A stretch of 55,375 bases of DNA from JAIYCX01 sp964353175. Lineage in GTDB: Bacteria; Bdellovibrionota_C; UBA2361; SZUA-149; DAOLCO01. Below the pieces are notes generated by a model. That model saw only the letters and a list, made by a program, of their open reading frames with translations, was not told the origin of the DNA and made no database searches. The stretch is taken from positions 1 to 55,375 of the forward strand of contig CAYGUX010000019.1 of assembly GCA_964353175.1 (NCBI GenBank). Direction: 5' to 3'. A program made the position numbers and the translations under genes. How positions within the stretch are numbered: the stretch's first letter is position 1; each line of letters starts with the position of its first letter. This document shows positions 46,021 through 55,002 of the stretch, one piece after another.

Positions 46021-47166
46021 ATGAATACATTTGTTAAACTTGCCATCTCCATAATTTCCCTACAAGTTCTTTACGGTTGTGGGGGTGGCTCATCTGGTAG
46101 CTTTGAGGAAGATTCGGAGATACCAGAAGGCTTTCCTTCCGTATCTTATCCTTCTGATAACAAATTTTCTGAAAGTAAATTTCAACTAGGAAGGCATCTA
46201 TTTTATGACAAAAAGTTATCTTTAAATAAGACGTTCTCCTGTTCTAGTTGTCACAATCAGAGTAAAGCCTTCACCGATGGTAGACGCACTTCAATTGGCT
46301 CTACTGGCGAAAATCATCCAAGAAATGCTCCTTCAATTGCTAATATTGGATATATGTTAACTCTAAATTGGGCGAACCCACTTGTTAGAACCTTAGAAGA
46401 TCAAGCGCTTATACCTATCTTTGGACAACATCCACTTGAATTGGGCTTTTCTGGTAAAGAAAACGAATTGTTAGAACGATTCAAAAGTTCGCCGCTGTAT
46501 ACAGAAATGTTTACTTCTTCTTTCCCCAATCAGACTGATCCGATCACAATTGATAATATTGTTAAAGCACTAGGTACCTTTCAAAGGAATATTTTCTCTG
46601 GAAACTCAAATTACGACAAGTATGTTTACCAAGGTGATAACGGGGCCTTATCAGAAAGCGCAATCCGTGGATTGAGTATATTCTTTTCTGAAAGATTAGA
46701 ATGTGACCATTGCCATAGCAGTTTTAACTTTTCCTCTCCCGCAAATCATCAAGGTGTATCAGAAGTTAAAGCACAATTTGAGAATAATGGTTTATACAAT
46801 ATAGGTGGCGTTGGTGCTTATCCCCCAGACAATACGGGCCTTATAGAATTTACCCAAGAACCTTCCGACATGGGGAAATTTAGACCACCTACATTAAGAA
46901 ACATAGAGGTAACTGCACCTTATATGCACGATGGAAGCATAGATACCCTTGAAGAAGTTGTAGAGCATTATGCTAGGGGCGGTAGAGAAATAGACTCGGG
47001 CCCATTTGCAGGAGATGGTAAGTTAAGTCCCTATAAAAGTGGTTTAATCGCAGGTTTTCAAATAAGCGAGCAGGAGAAAGCTGACTTAGTTGAATTTTTA
47101 AAAAATTTAACGGACTGGGAATTAATTATAAACCAAAGATATTCGGATCCGTTCTCTGAGGAGTAA
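46021..47166 (+). CDS. mbnH: MbnH-family diheme cytochrome c enzyme
   Basis: MbnH is a MauG-like diheme enzyme that oxidises MbnP. The 381-residue product is a lipoprotein (lipobox YGC, Cys20). It has heme sites CSSCH at 74-78 and CDHCH at 228-232, and the peroxidase-family patterns LGRHLFYDKKLSLNKTFSC, TDGRRTSIGSTG, KFRPPTLRNIEVTAPYMHDG. It lies 16 bases after mbnP and is certainly co-transcribed. Diheme cytochrome c peroxidases share this fold; the call as MbnH rests on the neighbour. Confidence 0.88.
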   Translation: MNTFVKLAISIISLQVLYGCGGGSSGSFEEDSEIPEGFPSVSYPSDNKFSESKFQLGRHLFYDKKLSLNKTFSCSSCHNQSKAFTDGRRTSIGSTGENHPRNAPSIANIGYMLTLNWANPLVRTLEDQALIPIFGQHPLELGFSGKENELLERFKSSPLYTEMFTSSFPNQTDPITIDNIVKALGTFQRNIFSGNSNYDKYVYQGDNGALSESAIRGLSIFFSERLECDHCHSSFNFSSPANHQGVSEVKAQFENNGLYNIGGVGAYPPDNTGLIEFTQEPSDMGKFRPPTLRNIEVTAPYMHDGSIDTLEEVVEHYARGGREIDSGPFAGDGKLSPYKSGLIAGFQISEQEKADLVEFLKNLTDWELIINQRYSDPFSEE

Positions 47167-47263
47167 GAGTATGTCTCTCAGAAGACACTCTTTCAGCTAC
47201 CCTTGGGATATCTCCTTAAAGAATGACAAATTTAAAAACACTCTTAGATAGTATTTTGGAGGG

Positions 47264-47297
47264 TATAGTTTAATCTTTCATAAAAAATTAAACTATA
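47264..47297 (+). other. 11-bp hairpin between mbnH and the outer-membrane protein
   Basis: TATAGTTTAAT (47264-47274) pairs perfectly with ATTAAACTATA (47287-47297) over 12 bases. It has A+T-only stems and no strong T-run, so it is at most a weak terminator in the 288-base spacer (47167-47454). Confidence 0.35.
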
Positions 47298-47454
47298 AAA
47301 GACTGCTATAGAATCTATTTTATAATTGGCGTATATCCTTCGCTGTTACTATAAGTTGTATTTAAAAATTTCTTTCTTGTTAGTAGTGCTCTCCCAGAAA
47401 GAAATTTAGTGCCCACTCTGCAAAAAAGAATATTCAAGAAAAGGATAAACCAAC

Positions 47455-48351
47455 ATGTACTATTTTCATTCGAAGATTCGAAACTCTTTATTAGCAACCC
47501 TATTTAGCCTTACTTCGCTTTCAGGGTATGCAAACGCCGACGAATCAAGTCGCTTAGACAATATGATCTCGCCTGCATTTAGTCCTGTTACTTTTGAAGA
47601 TCCAAGAGCGCTAACAGAAGCTAGACTACTCTTTGTTCATCACGAGATAGACGATAAGTTCATTACCGAAGGTGGAAATGCACAAGTATACGCTCTACAA
47701 CTTCGATATGCCATTAGCGATAAACTATCTTTTATCGCTACAAAAGATGGATACGTAGATTTTAATCCTAAAGCGAATGTTGCTAAAGATCAGGGATTTG
47801 CTGACATAGAAGCAGGATTTAAATACACCCTAGCAGAAGACAAGGATCAGGGATTTATTGCATCAGGCCAATTGAGATACCTTGTACCGATTGGAGAAAA
47901 AGAGGTTTTCCAAGGTACTGGTGATGGATCAATTCATCCATCAGTAAGTGGAGCTTACGCTCTATCTGAAGAAATGACTGTTACCGCCGGCACAGGACTA
48001 AGAATCCCCGTAAATAGCAATGATAGTATGTTCTGGGACGTAGATGCACAATTAGATTATAGGGTAGAATTGAATGATGATCTTGCAGTTTATCCTCTCA
48101 TAGGAGTAAGCTATATAAAAACTACTAGTGGAGGTGATCGGTTAAGTATAGCTGATGAAGGCCAAGACTTCTTCAACTTTGGCGCAACTAACGCTGGTGG
48201 AAAAGACCTAGTAAGTGGAGTTGGAGGACTTAGGGTAAGAGTCGCTAAGAACTATGATCTAGGTGCTTCGTATCAATTTCCGTTAGACAGATCTGCTGGA
48301 ACTAGAATTTTAGACTATAGATGGACTTTTGATGCTATCGCGAGATTCTAG
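47455..48351 (+). CDS. Outer-membrane beta-barrel protein, possible partner of the MbnP/MbnH pair
   Basis: The 298-residue protein has a signal peptide (cleavage likely after GYANA), then alternating strand-like segments ending in YRWTFDAIARF with the C-terminal Phe typical of outer-membrane barrels. Strands such as YALQLRYAISDKLSFIA and FKYTLAEDKDQGFIASGQLRYLVPIG support the barrel. AAGGA precedes the ATG. It follows mbnH on the same strand after 288 bases. The family is not recognised; a channel or porin is inferred. Confidence 0.65.
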   Translation: MYYFHSKIRNSLLATLFSLTSLSGYANADESSRLDNMISPAFSPVTFEDPRALTEARLLFVHHEIDDKFITEGGNAQVYALQLRYAISDKLSFIATKDGYVDFNPKANVAKDQGFADIEAGFKYTLAEDKDQGFIASGQLRYLVPIGEKEVFQGTGDGSIHPSVSGAYALSEEMTVTAGTGLRIPVNSNDSMFWDVDAQLDYRVELNDDLAVYPLIGVSYIKTTSGGDRLSIADEGQDFFNFGATNAGGKDLVSGVGGLRVRVAKNYDLGASYQFPLDRSAGTRILDYRWTFDAIARF

Positions 48352-48366
48352 GCAGTCGAGATAAAA

Positions 48367-48398
48367 GTACGGTTCAAACTTGAAAGTTTGAACCGTAC
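48367..48398. terminator. 14-bp perfect hairpin after the outer-membrane gene
   Basis: GTACGGTTCAAACT pairs exactly with AGTTTGAACCGTAC around TGAA. It begins 15 bases after the stop and lies between two convergent genes, so a bidirectional terminator is the simplest reading, although no T-run follows. Confidence 0.55.
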
Positions 48399-48482
48399 GA
48401 AGTCTACTGAACTCCCATTGCTGTCAAGTTAAAAAGTATTTTCAATGCAGAAAAAAAGCGCATCTATTGTCCTAACTCCCCT

Positions 48483-49553
48483 TCACTCAACGACTCTAAC
48501 AATAGCGCCAGAATAAAATACCCCATTCTCATCCAAAGCGATATCACCGCTCTCTCCCTTAAATGCTCTGATTTCTCTAATCTTTGTAGCTAAATTTCCT
48601 CTAAATACCTCTCTGTCATTTGAAATATGCCCATCCTTAACAAGACTTGCAAATACTTTATACAATATAGATACGGTATCATAAGCATGGACAACTCCAG
48701 CGGTGATTTTAGTCTTAGACCAAGTCTCGTAATTATGAATGAAAGAACTGCTCGCCTGACCAGCATCCACATACCACGAACCTTTAAATACCTGTGAATC
48801 TTTCAAAAGTCCAAAGGATTCAATTGAAGTTAGAGGGATCTGTCTATTGTATCTCTGCAATTGCATAGCTAAGGTTTCCAATTCAGGAGAAAGCCCCAAA
48901 AGCAGGATTACTTTTGGTTTTTTCACAAGGCCTCTAAGCAATAGCGGCTTAAAATCATGTTCTCCTTGATTATAAGTTTCTAAAAACTTAATTTCCAAAC
49001 TAGATTTATCTACCTTCCTCTGCACTTCTTCTGTGATACGTTTAAATCCAGCCTCATTAAGGGAGTAGATTCCTAGAGAAGCATTTTTGCCATACTTCCC
49101 TTCAAAGTAGTCTATGTACTTTTCAACGCCTTCTTTCGCCGTCATGTAATTAATAAAATTATAACGAGCATCTGCCACTGTAGTATCACTACAAATTCCA
49201 ATGTGTATAACTTTGTTTTTAGCAGCAATTGGTTTTATTACTTGAGCAACACCTGAAATAATACTTATCACCGCATCAGTTTGACCCTCAGCTACCAATC
49301 GATTAGCAATTAGTGCTGACTCTGACAAAGATCCACTGTTATTTTCAAAAGAAAGTGTTAACTGCTCTGCCCTCAAATCAAACTTTGCCAACTGAGCAGC
49401 CTTAACTATCCCTTCGCCAAGAAATGTCCATTCACCAGACAATGGAAGAACGAAAGAGATATTTAAAGTAGGTTTCCTAGAGTCTGCTGAACTTAGAATG
49501 GGACACAGAATTAGAGCGGTAAAAGTGAAAAATAGAGTTTTTTTTAAAACCAT
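48483..49553 (-). CDS. ABC transporter substrate-binding protein (Leu/Ile/Val-type)
   Basis: The 356-residue protein has a signal peptide (cleavage near LSSADS) and the Peripla_BP_6 pattern ISFVLPLSGEWTFLGEGIVKAAQLA followed by ASLGIYSLNEAGFKRITEEV and VVHAYDTVSILYKVFASLVK. These bind branched amino acids, amides or other small molecules in type I ABC systems. No permease or ATPase gene is nearby, so it is an orphan. Confidence 0.8.
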   Translation of the reverse strand: MVLKKTLFFTFTALILCPILSSADSRKPTLNISFVLPLSGEWTFLGEGIVKAAQLAKFDLRAEQLTLSFENNSGSLSESALIANRLVAEGQTDAVISIISGVAQVIKPIAAKNKVIHIGICSDTTVADARYNFINYMTAKEGVEKYIDYFEGKYGKNASLGIYSLNEAGFKRITEEVQRKVDKSSLEIKFLETYNQGEHDFKPLLLRGLVKKPKVILLLGLSPELETLAMQLQRYNRQIPLTSIESFGLLKDSQVFKGSWYVDAGQASSSFIHNYETWSKTKITAGVVHAYDTVSILYKVFASLVKDGHISNDREVFRGNLATKIREIRAFKGESGDIALDENGVFYSGAIVRVVE

Positions 49554-49590
49554 AGTTAAATATGCAAAAAAGTAATTGAAAACATCATAC

Positions 49591-49621
49591 GCTTATAACA
49601 AAGAAGATAATTTGTATAAGC
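49591..49621. other. Imperfect hairpin in the 49554-50089 interval
   Basis: GCTTAT-A-ACAAA and TTTGT-ATAAGC pair with a single-base bulge. The whole interval before the FG-GAP gene otherwise holds no recognisable feature. Confidence 0.35.
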
Positions 49622-50089
49622 ATAAAATAAATTAAACAAGATGATTTCACTCTGCTATTTACCAAGGACCTAAGCCCTAGATTCATTGGTTTATAATTGT
49701 TGACTTAACTTATGAAATAGAGAGAATGATAGACGTTGAAACATAAATTATATTCTGAAAAAGTCTTATGCGATCAGACAAAAGGTAGCTTAATTTTCAA
49801 AGACTAAATCTAAGTTACTGATTATACTTAATAGATAGAGTAGTTTTTAAAAATAAGGGGGTACCTATTTTTCAATAATTTCCCAAAATGTTCTCTATAC
49901 GTCAAACTTAGCTTAATCACTCTACCGCACTAAATCTTATTCTACCCAAATAACATTTATTATGGGATAATACAGATTAGTTTTTAAATTAGAAAGAGCC
50001 TCTGATATAGTGATTAAAAGAAGCCTTAAGTTGGCGTCTAAATTGAGAAGTGAAAACTAATGTTAAGTAGAATGATTTTGGAGAATAGA

Positions 50090-51448
50090 ATGAAAAAAAT
50101 TTTGGAACTAAGTAGAGGAATGGCACTGATTTGCTTCCTCAATATTTTATTATGCTCTTTCGCCTTTGCCGTACCTGGAGATTTTGATGGCGATGGAACT
50201 GCAGATCTTTCGGTAGGATTGGTCAATAAGGCTGCCTCCTCAACGGCTTGGCTAACTCGCTTAACAAATGGTTCTCAACCTCTATTTTGGAACTTTCCTG
50301 TACCTGCAGATGCATTTGTAAATGGTAGATTCTACGTGAATGACCCTAAATACTACCCTGGTGTAATCTATGTAAGGAGCGCAAACCTCCCGCTAGAATG
50401 GTATATAAAGAATAGCGCACAAGCTGATGTATTTTTACAATTTGGATCTCCCGGTGATACTATTACTAACCTTGGTGACTGGGATGGAGATGGTAGAGAT
50501 GACATTAGTGTCGTAAGAAAAGGTAGCGATGGATTCTTACGTTGGTTCGTGGCACAAAGTGCTACCGCCGAACTTAAGGAATACCTTTTTGGAATATCTG
50601 GCGACAGAGTTGGTCTTTCTGATGTAAATAACGATGGGAAAGTTGAGTTGGTGGCATTACGATCTAACTTTACATGGTATGTTGCTTCTCCAGGACAACA
50701 AAATGTACAAGGAGTACAGTGGGGGTTGTGGGGTGATATTCCCTTACTACCTAGAGATCTTGATGGAGATAATTTAGCTGACTTTATTATCTCTCGGAAA
50801 ATTGGAAACTCTCAAGTGGCATTCATTCGTTATGGTAATGGACAAACAGCCAACGTGAATCTTGGGACCAATACTTCAATTCCAATGGTCGGTAACTTCC
50901 GTGGATCAAGTCCTCAGTTTGCTTGGTCACAAAGAGACACTGGATGGACCGCAATTAGAGAAAATGAAAATGATCTCAGTATTTTTAGACATGGTATTCA
51001 GTCTAATGTGATAATTAGACCTAATGGAACAGTTGTTCAACCTACAAGTGATGACAGCTTTGGTGGCTCTACCCCAACAGGTGGCGATAGCCCAGTTGTT
51101 AGTGGCCCAGGATGTACAGCATCGCCCGGGACTGCAACAGATTTTTCTGATGGTTCTGGAAGAGGAGCATTATGGAAACCAGTATCTGAAGGTGTAAGTA
51201 ATAGCGCAGCTGTAATACTACTACCAATTAGTTACTGCGGAGCAAGCATTACCGCCAAAGGAGCTGATGGAAGTCCTGTTTCTGGAATACAAAGAACCAA
51301 GTGTGGTGGAAATGGAAATAGAGCACACTTCTGGTTAGCGAAGACTGCTAGTCAACTATCTTCCTCTGCTCCACTTACAATTGAAATTATTAAGTCTGGA
51401 GTCACGGAATGTAGATCAGTGCCTAATCCTAGAAGCAGGTATGACTAA
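50090..51448 (+). CDS. Secreted FG-GAP/VCBS-like repeat protein
   Basis: The ATG at 50090 (452 residues) has GGAG seven bases upstream; a farther ATG at 50060 has none. A signal peptide ends near FAFA. At least three calcium-type repeats follow: GDFDGDGTADLSVG, GDWDGDGRDDISVV and RDLDGDNLADFII, with DVNNDGKVELV as a fourth. These occur in beta-propeller surface proteins and integrin-like repeats. The C-terminal 130 residues have four cysteines and a Ser/Gly-rich linker and are unrecognised. It is monocistronic. Confidence 0.8.
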   Translation: MKKILELSRGMALICFLNILLCSFAFAVPGDFDGDGTADLSVGLVNKAASSTAWLTRLTNGSQPLFWNFPVPADAFVNGRFYVNDPKYYPGVIYVRSANLPLEWYIKNSAQADVFLQFGSPGDTITNLGDWDGDGRDDISVVRKGSDGFLRWFVAQSATAELKEYLFGISGDRVGLSDVNNDGKVELVALRSNFTWYVASPGQQNVQGVQWGLWGDIPLLPRDLDGDNLADFIISRKIGNSQVAFIRYGNGQTANVNLGTNTSIPMVGNFRGSSPQFAWSQRDTGWTAIRENENDLSIFRHGIQSNVIIRPNGTVVQPTSDDSFGGSTPTGGDSPVVSGPGCTASPGTATDFSDGSGRGALWKPVSEGVSNSAAVILLPISYCGASITAKGADGSPVSGIQRTKCGGNGNRAHFWLAKTASQLSSSAPLTIEIIKSGVTECRSVPNPRSRYD

Positions 51449-51480
51449 TCGTTCCGGTTAGGAAAATAAAAAATATCTAA

Positions 51481-51520
51481 GCACGAACGGCTAGTGTCAC
51501 AAGACTCTCGCCGTTCGTGC
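51481..51520. terminator. 11-bp perfect hairpin after the FG-GAP gene
   Basis: GCACGAACGGC (51481-51491) pairs with GCCGTTCGTGC (51510-51520) across 18 bases, 33 bases after the stop. There is no T-run. It lies between convergent genes and would serve both. Confidence 0.5.
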
Positions 51521-51606
51521 CTATAAGACAAGAAGAAGTTAATCACTTAGGTTAGCAAGCACGCTACAATTTTAGGATACTAACCAAACCTAAAGTTTAA
51601 AGAACG

Positions 51607-52929
51607 CTACTTATCAGAGATCAATTTGTCAATATCTCGCACTATCTTAGTTAGAGTTTCTCCTATCGCATTAAATTCTTTCTCCAATATCTTAATACTT
51701 TCAATCTCAGTTTCCGACTTACTCTCTTTAGTACGAGATTCAATTACCTGGGAGAAGATCTTCTCCATTTCTCCGCTTACTTCTACAAGTTTATTTTGAG
51801 CTAAACCAAGCTCATGATCTTGAAGAAAATGCGATACTTTGTTTATTTCTCTAATGCCAATTTTTAAAGTATTTTCGGGAGAGATCAACAAAGACAAATT
51901 GACAGTTTCTAACTTATCGCAGAGAGTGTTAATAACTACCTGATCTTTCGAACGTCTTTCAATCAATCGGTCAGATTGATTAATTTCATTAAATCGTTGG
52001 ATATTAGAAACCCCACCAAAACTAACTAACAAATCAGGAACATCATTTATATCCTTTGCATTGTTGAAGTTTCCACTAAACTCTATATATATATCAGATT
52101 TCCCAGGAACAACCGCTGGAGTTAATTTAGCATCACTTACAAAATGGATATAAAATGGTTTTTTTTGAACGGCATCTTCAAATAGTTCGTCTAGATCCTT
52201 CTTTTCTACTTCTCCAGAGCGATTTGTAGCGTTTACCGTATGCAAAGCTCCACCTACAATAAGTAAACGATCATAGCCCTTTTCCTTTGATACTTTTGCA
52301 ATAGTTTCCACCCACTTTCTATTCACCTCAACATCAGGCAGATATTCTCCATCTGAACCCTTCCTATTCGAATCATGTGCAATAACACCAACTTTGCCTA
52401 AAGCATTGCGCAACCTCTTATCAATCAGATTAATTTTAAAATCGGCGCCAAAAGTATTTCTCAACATCTCGTGAGCCACGCCATAAGTATAAAAAATCCC
52501 CTTAGAAAGTGCTTCGTCTATTTTCGCTTGATGCTCTTGGCGAAGCTCCAAGCTAATAGCTGATCTAGTCCCAGCATACTTTTTCGCAAACTCTTCGGTA
52601 GCTAAAGTTATTGAATTTTGAATAATTGAACTAAAGTGATTTCCGTCCCCTATAATAACATAGTCGTTATTTTCAAATGCGGCTAAAAGTACTTTAGCCA
52701 GTGGTTCTTTTATCAGCCCCTCCTTGGAGGTTTCAAGACCAATGAATCTTTTTTGATTTTGTGGTGAATTGGGCAAAGTGACAGGAAGATATTGGCTTTT
52801 CCTAGGCAGAACTGCCTCACTTAGTTCGTCCTTTGACGCATCCACACCTTCCTTAGAGAGCAATATTTCACTAGACTCGCCATTGGAGTTAGAATCCAAA
52901 TCTTGGACTTTTTTTGCCGAACGGATCAT
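51607..52929 (-). CDS. EreA/ChaN/TraB-fold-like protein, unknown function
   Basis: The 440-residue protein has no signal peptide and no membrane helix. Residues 94-98 (GDGNH), 126-133 (SLELRQEH), 185-189 (HDSNR) and 226-230 (GGALH) match the His/Glu-centred pattern of the erythromycin-esterase/ChaN/TraB superfamily. The N-terminal 60 residues are polar and low in structure; the C-terminal 110 are helical, Glu/Lys-rich. AAGG precedes the ATG. Its substrate is unknown. Confidence 0.55.
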   Translation of the reverse strand: MIRSAKKVQDLDSNSNGESSEILLSKEGVDASKDELSEAVLPRKSQYLPVTLPNSPQNQKRFIGLETSKEGLIKEPLAKVLLAAFENNDYVIIGDGNHFSSIIQNSITLATEEFAKKYAGTRSAISLELRQEHQAKIDEALSKGIFYTYGVAHEMLRNTFGADFKINLIDKRLRNALGKVGVIAHDSNRKGSDGEYLPDVEVNRKWVETIAKVSKEKGYDRLLIVGGALHTVNATNRSGEVEKKDLDELFEDAVQKKPFYIHFVSDAKLTPAVVPGKSDIYIEFSGNFNNAKDINDVPDLLVSFGGVSNIQRFNEINQSDRLIERRSKDQVVINTLCDKLETVNLSLLISPENTLKIGIREINKVSHFLQDHELGLAQNKLVEVSGEMEKIFSQVIESRTKESKSETEIESIKILEKEFNAIGETLTKIVRDIDKLISDK

Positions 52930-53200
52930 CTATTCGCCTTCAATCTCGTTTCTATCATCGCACATCGCATCCCACCCACTTTGTTATTAGAATTAAGATC
53001 ATAATTGATACTTAACTCTATAATTCAATTATAATCTAATGTAGTCCTTGAATGATCTTTGATCGTACAGCAAGCGATGGCCCTAGCCCTAAGAAAAGAT
53101 AGCAATAAGAGACGATGAATCCCCAATTGAGAGGGAAACGTGTCACCTAAGGTGAATGGCTAAGAGTAATAATTTTCCTGAGAAGTGCATGACATAAAAA

Positions 53201-53244
53201 AACACAATGACGCAAGCAAGAACCTTCTTGCGTCAAGATGTGTT
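53201..53244 (-). terminator. Hairpin with T-run on the minus strand, no gene upstream of it
   Basis: AACACA and TGACGCAAG pair with CTTGCGTCA and TGTGTT in a two-part stem. On the minus strand it ends in a run of seven T, so it can terminate minus-strand transcription. It lies in the 52930-53512 interval between divergent genes, where no coding gene would need it. Confidence 0.55.
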
Positions 53245-53355
53245 TGTTAAAGATTAGGGAACGCCCATTACTCGGAGAAGCATGGCAGCTCTATAAATAA
53301 GCATCATGTCATCTACCAGATTGGCATTATTCGCTATTGATATAGGGCTGAGCGA

Positions 53356-53512
53356 TCTTTGACATTTAAATTTTGGGTAGAGTATTCATGCTTGTTCTTT
53401 TTTTAAGAGATCCTATATCTCTCTTAAAAAGGACAACCAAAGTCTAAGGTTTTCCTTTTTTTATCCTAGCCATTCTGGTTGGCTAGGTCAAAGTGGTTTT
53501 AAGGAGAGCACA
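53356..53512 (+). promoter_or_regulatory. Structured leader of the M48 protease gene
   Basis: A 16-base block TCTTTGACATTTAAAT (53356-53371) supplies a perfect TTGACA; TATTCA lies 18 bases on. The leader then has two hairpins: TTTTTAAGAGAT with a slightly longer partner (53400-53430) and CCTAGCCA/TGGCTAGG (53465-53487). It ends with AAGGAGAGCACAATG at the start codon. The same block and layout recur at 54783-55002. Confidence 0.6.
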
Positions 53513-54502
53513 ATGAGTCCATCGTATAGTCCTACAGTTTCAAAAATTCCATTTAATCAACAAAAACGCCTAGTGGGCCTCGCAAGCTTTGTCGTACTCT
53601 TGCAGTACATATCTGGTGAGAGGGAATCTCTTACCCTCACAGCTACCGAGGCTTCAAAATATCTGGAATGCGCGAATGTGGCAATGCTCCGAATCAAAGA
53701 TTTCACTTTGAGGAATAGGAACTTTTTATTGAACCTAGCCACATGGATTATTTCCGAATGTGGGTGTAATGACGAAAATACTGAAGCTCTCAAACAAGAG
53801 GTTGAGCTTAAGTCGATTGGCCGCACTCTTCTATATTTTTCAAATATGCTACCAGATAGTAGTTTTACTATTAGGAAAGTATTCAGATGTAAATTTATAA
53901 GAAGGTATTGGCACTTGCCACATATCATCATCGTAAACGATCAAACCTACCCAGCAAGAATGTTCGATGCAATTCAGCGCCCAGATCTGCTAATTCTATC
54001 GCAATCTATGATTGCAGGATTATCAGAAGATCAATTGAAAGGGGTAATCGCACATGAGCTAAGACATTCAGATGCTACGGACACTAAGTTGATATTTCTA
54101 TTGGCTCTAATCAATAGATTATTTAAATACCTGTGGGCGTGGGGAGGGATTATCTATCTACTGTCGATCTACACTTCCTTATGGGACAAGCTGTGGGGAC
54201 TCATTTGGGGCGTGGGCTTATTTATTCTGGTGCGCATAGTTATTACCTTGTTAATTCTCGGGATATCTCGTGCAATGGAATATAAAACGGACATACTATC
54301 CAGTCTTGACACAAAGGATCCGTCATCGCTGATAGATGCCCTTAACACTCTAAATGGGAATAGGTCATACGGAAATTTCACCTACATAAACGATGACTCT
54401 TTCATAAAACGTTTTCTCTTGGATAAGCTTGGTACAATCGGCGAAACGCATCCAACTATCCAGCAGAGATCTCGATCATTGTGCAGAGCTTTCAAATACT
54501 AA
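53513..54502 (+). CDS. M48-family membrane metalloprotease (HtpX-like)
   Basis: The 329-residue protein has the zinc motif HELRH at 181-185 and the third ligand Glu256 in SRAMEYKTD. The segment VIAHELRHSDATDTK and GETHPTIQQR, a C-terminal His-Pro pattern, also fit the family. Two hydrophobic stretches near 187-245 are membrane helices, as in HtpX. The first 95 residues are not typical of HtpX and are unrecognised. HtpX-type enzymes handle damaged membrane proteins. A hairpin-rich leader precedes it and a strong terminator follows. Confidence 0.8.
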   Translation: MSPSYSPTVSKIPFNQQKRLVGLASFVVLLQYISGERESLTLTATEASKYLECANVAMLRIKDFTLRNRNFLLNLATWIISECGCNDENTEALKQEVELKSIGRTLLYFSNMLPDSSFTIRKVFRCKFIRRYWHLPHIIIVNDQTYPARMFDAIQRPDLLILSQSMIAGLSEDQLKGVIAHELRHSDATDTKLIFLLALINRLFKYLWAWGGIIYLLSIYTSLWDKLWGLIWGVGLFILVRIVITLLILGISRAMEYKTDILSSLDTKDPSSLIDALNTLNGNRSYGNFTYINDDSFIKRFLLDKLGTIGETHPTIQQRSRSLCRAFKY

Positions 54503-54566
54503 GGAAATACTGGGAATTTGCTTAAAAACAATCCCAGTAAGGTTAAATGGTTATAAGGAGACACTA

Positions 54567-54594
54567 GGGGGCAATATCAAAGCCCCCTTTTTTT
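54567..54594 (+). terminator. Intrinsic terminator after the M48 gene
   Basis: GGGGGC, a nine-base loop and GCCCCC are followed by seven T. It lies 65 bases after the stop, behind a second perfect hairpin (TACTGGGA/TCCCAGTA). Confidence 0.85.
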
Positions 54595-54782
54595 GCGATA
54601 CGAATCCATGCAATTCTATGCAATTGTTTAAAAAGCTACCGCTTTCGCAGTTGTTCCTTCAGATAGAATCGAGTGCCAAGAAGGCCGTATTTCATCTAAT
54701 TCTTTAGTCTAGTTAGTTCAATAGATAGAAAACAATATCTATTTTTGACTTATCTTGCATCATTTGATAAGTGCACAACTGG

Positions 54783-55002
54783 TCTTTGACATTTAAATAA
54801 GAGTCTAGAAGTAAAAGTAATTTGAGCAAATGCAGCATTAACTTTTAGTAATTAGAATTAAACTCTAATCACTTAACTACCTAATAGTTAGTGCTGTAGT
54901 TGCTCTTATCTCATTCTACCTTTGAAAAGGTAGAGTCTACATATTTTATGTAGATATTTTTCTCTTTAAGAAGAGAGCCACTCAGATTTTTGGAGAGTCG
55001 CA
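54783..55002 (+). promoter_or_regulatory. Second structured leader, twin of the M48 leader
   Basis: The identical 16-base block TCTTTGACATTTAAAT opens the leader. It contains CTACCTTT-ga-AAAGGTAG (54916-54933), TCTACATA-ttt-TATGTAGA (54936-54954), and a third CTCTT hairpin. It ends in TTGGAGAGTCGCAATG at the 35-codon frame. The -10 box is not clear. Confidence 0.55.

Noticed and set aside
54550..54566. An AAGGAG ribosome binding site before the terminator
   Set aside because: No start codon or frame follows; it leads straight into the terminator stem.
54429..54707. Frame across the end of the M48 gene
   Set aside because: It runs through a strong terminator and has no recognisable domain.
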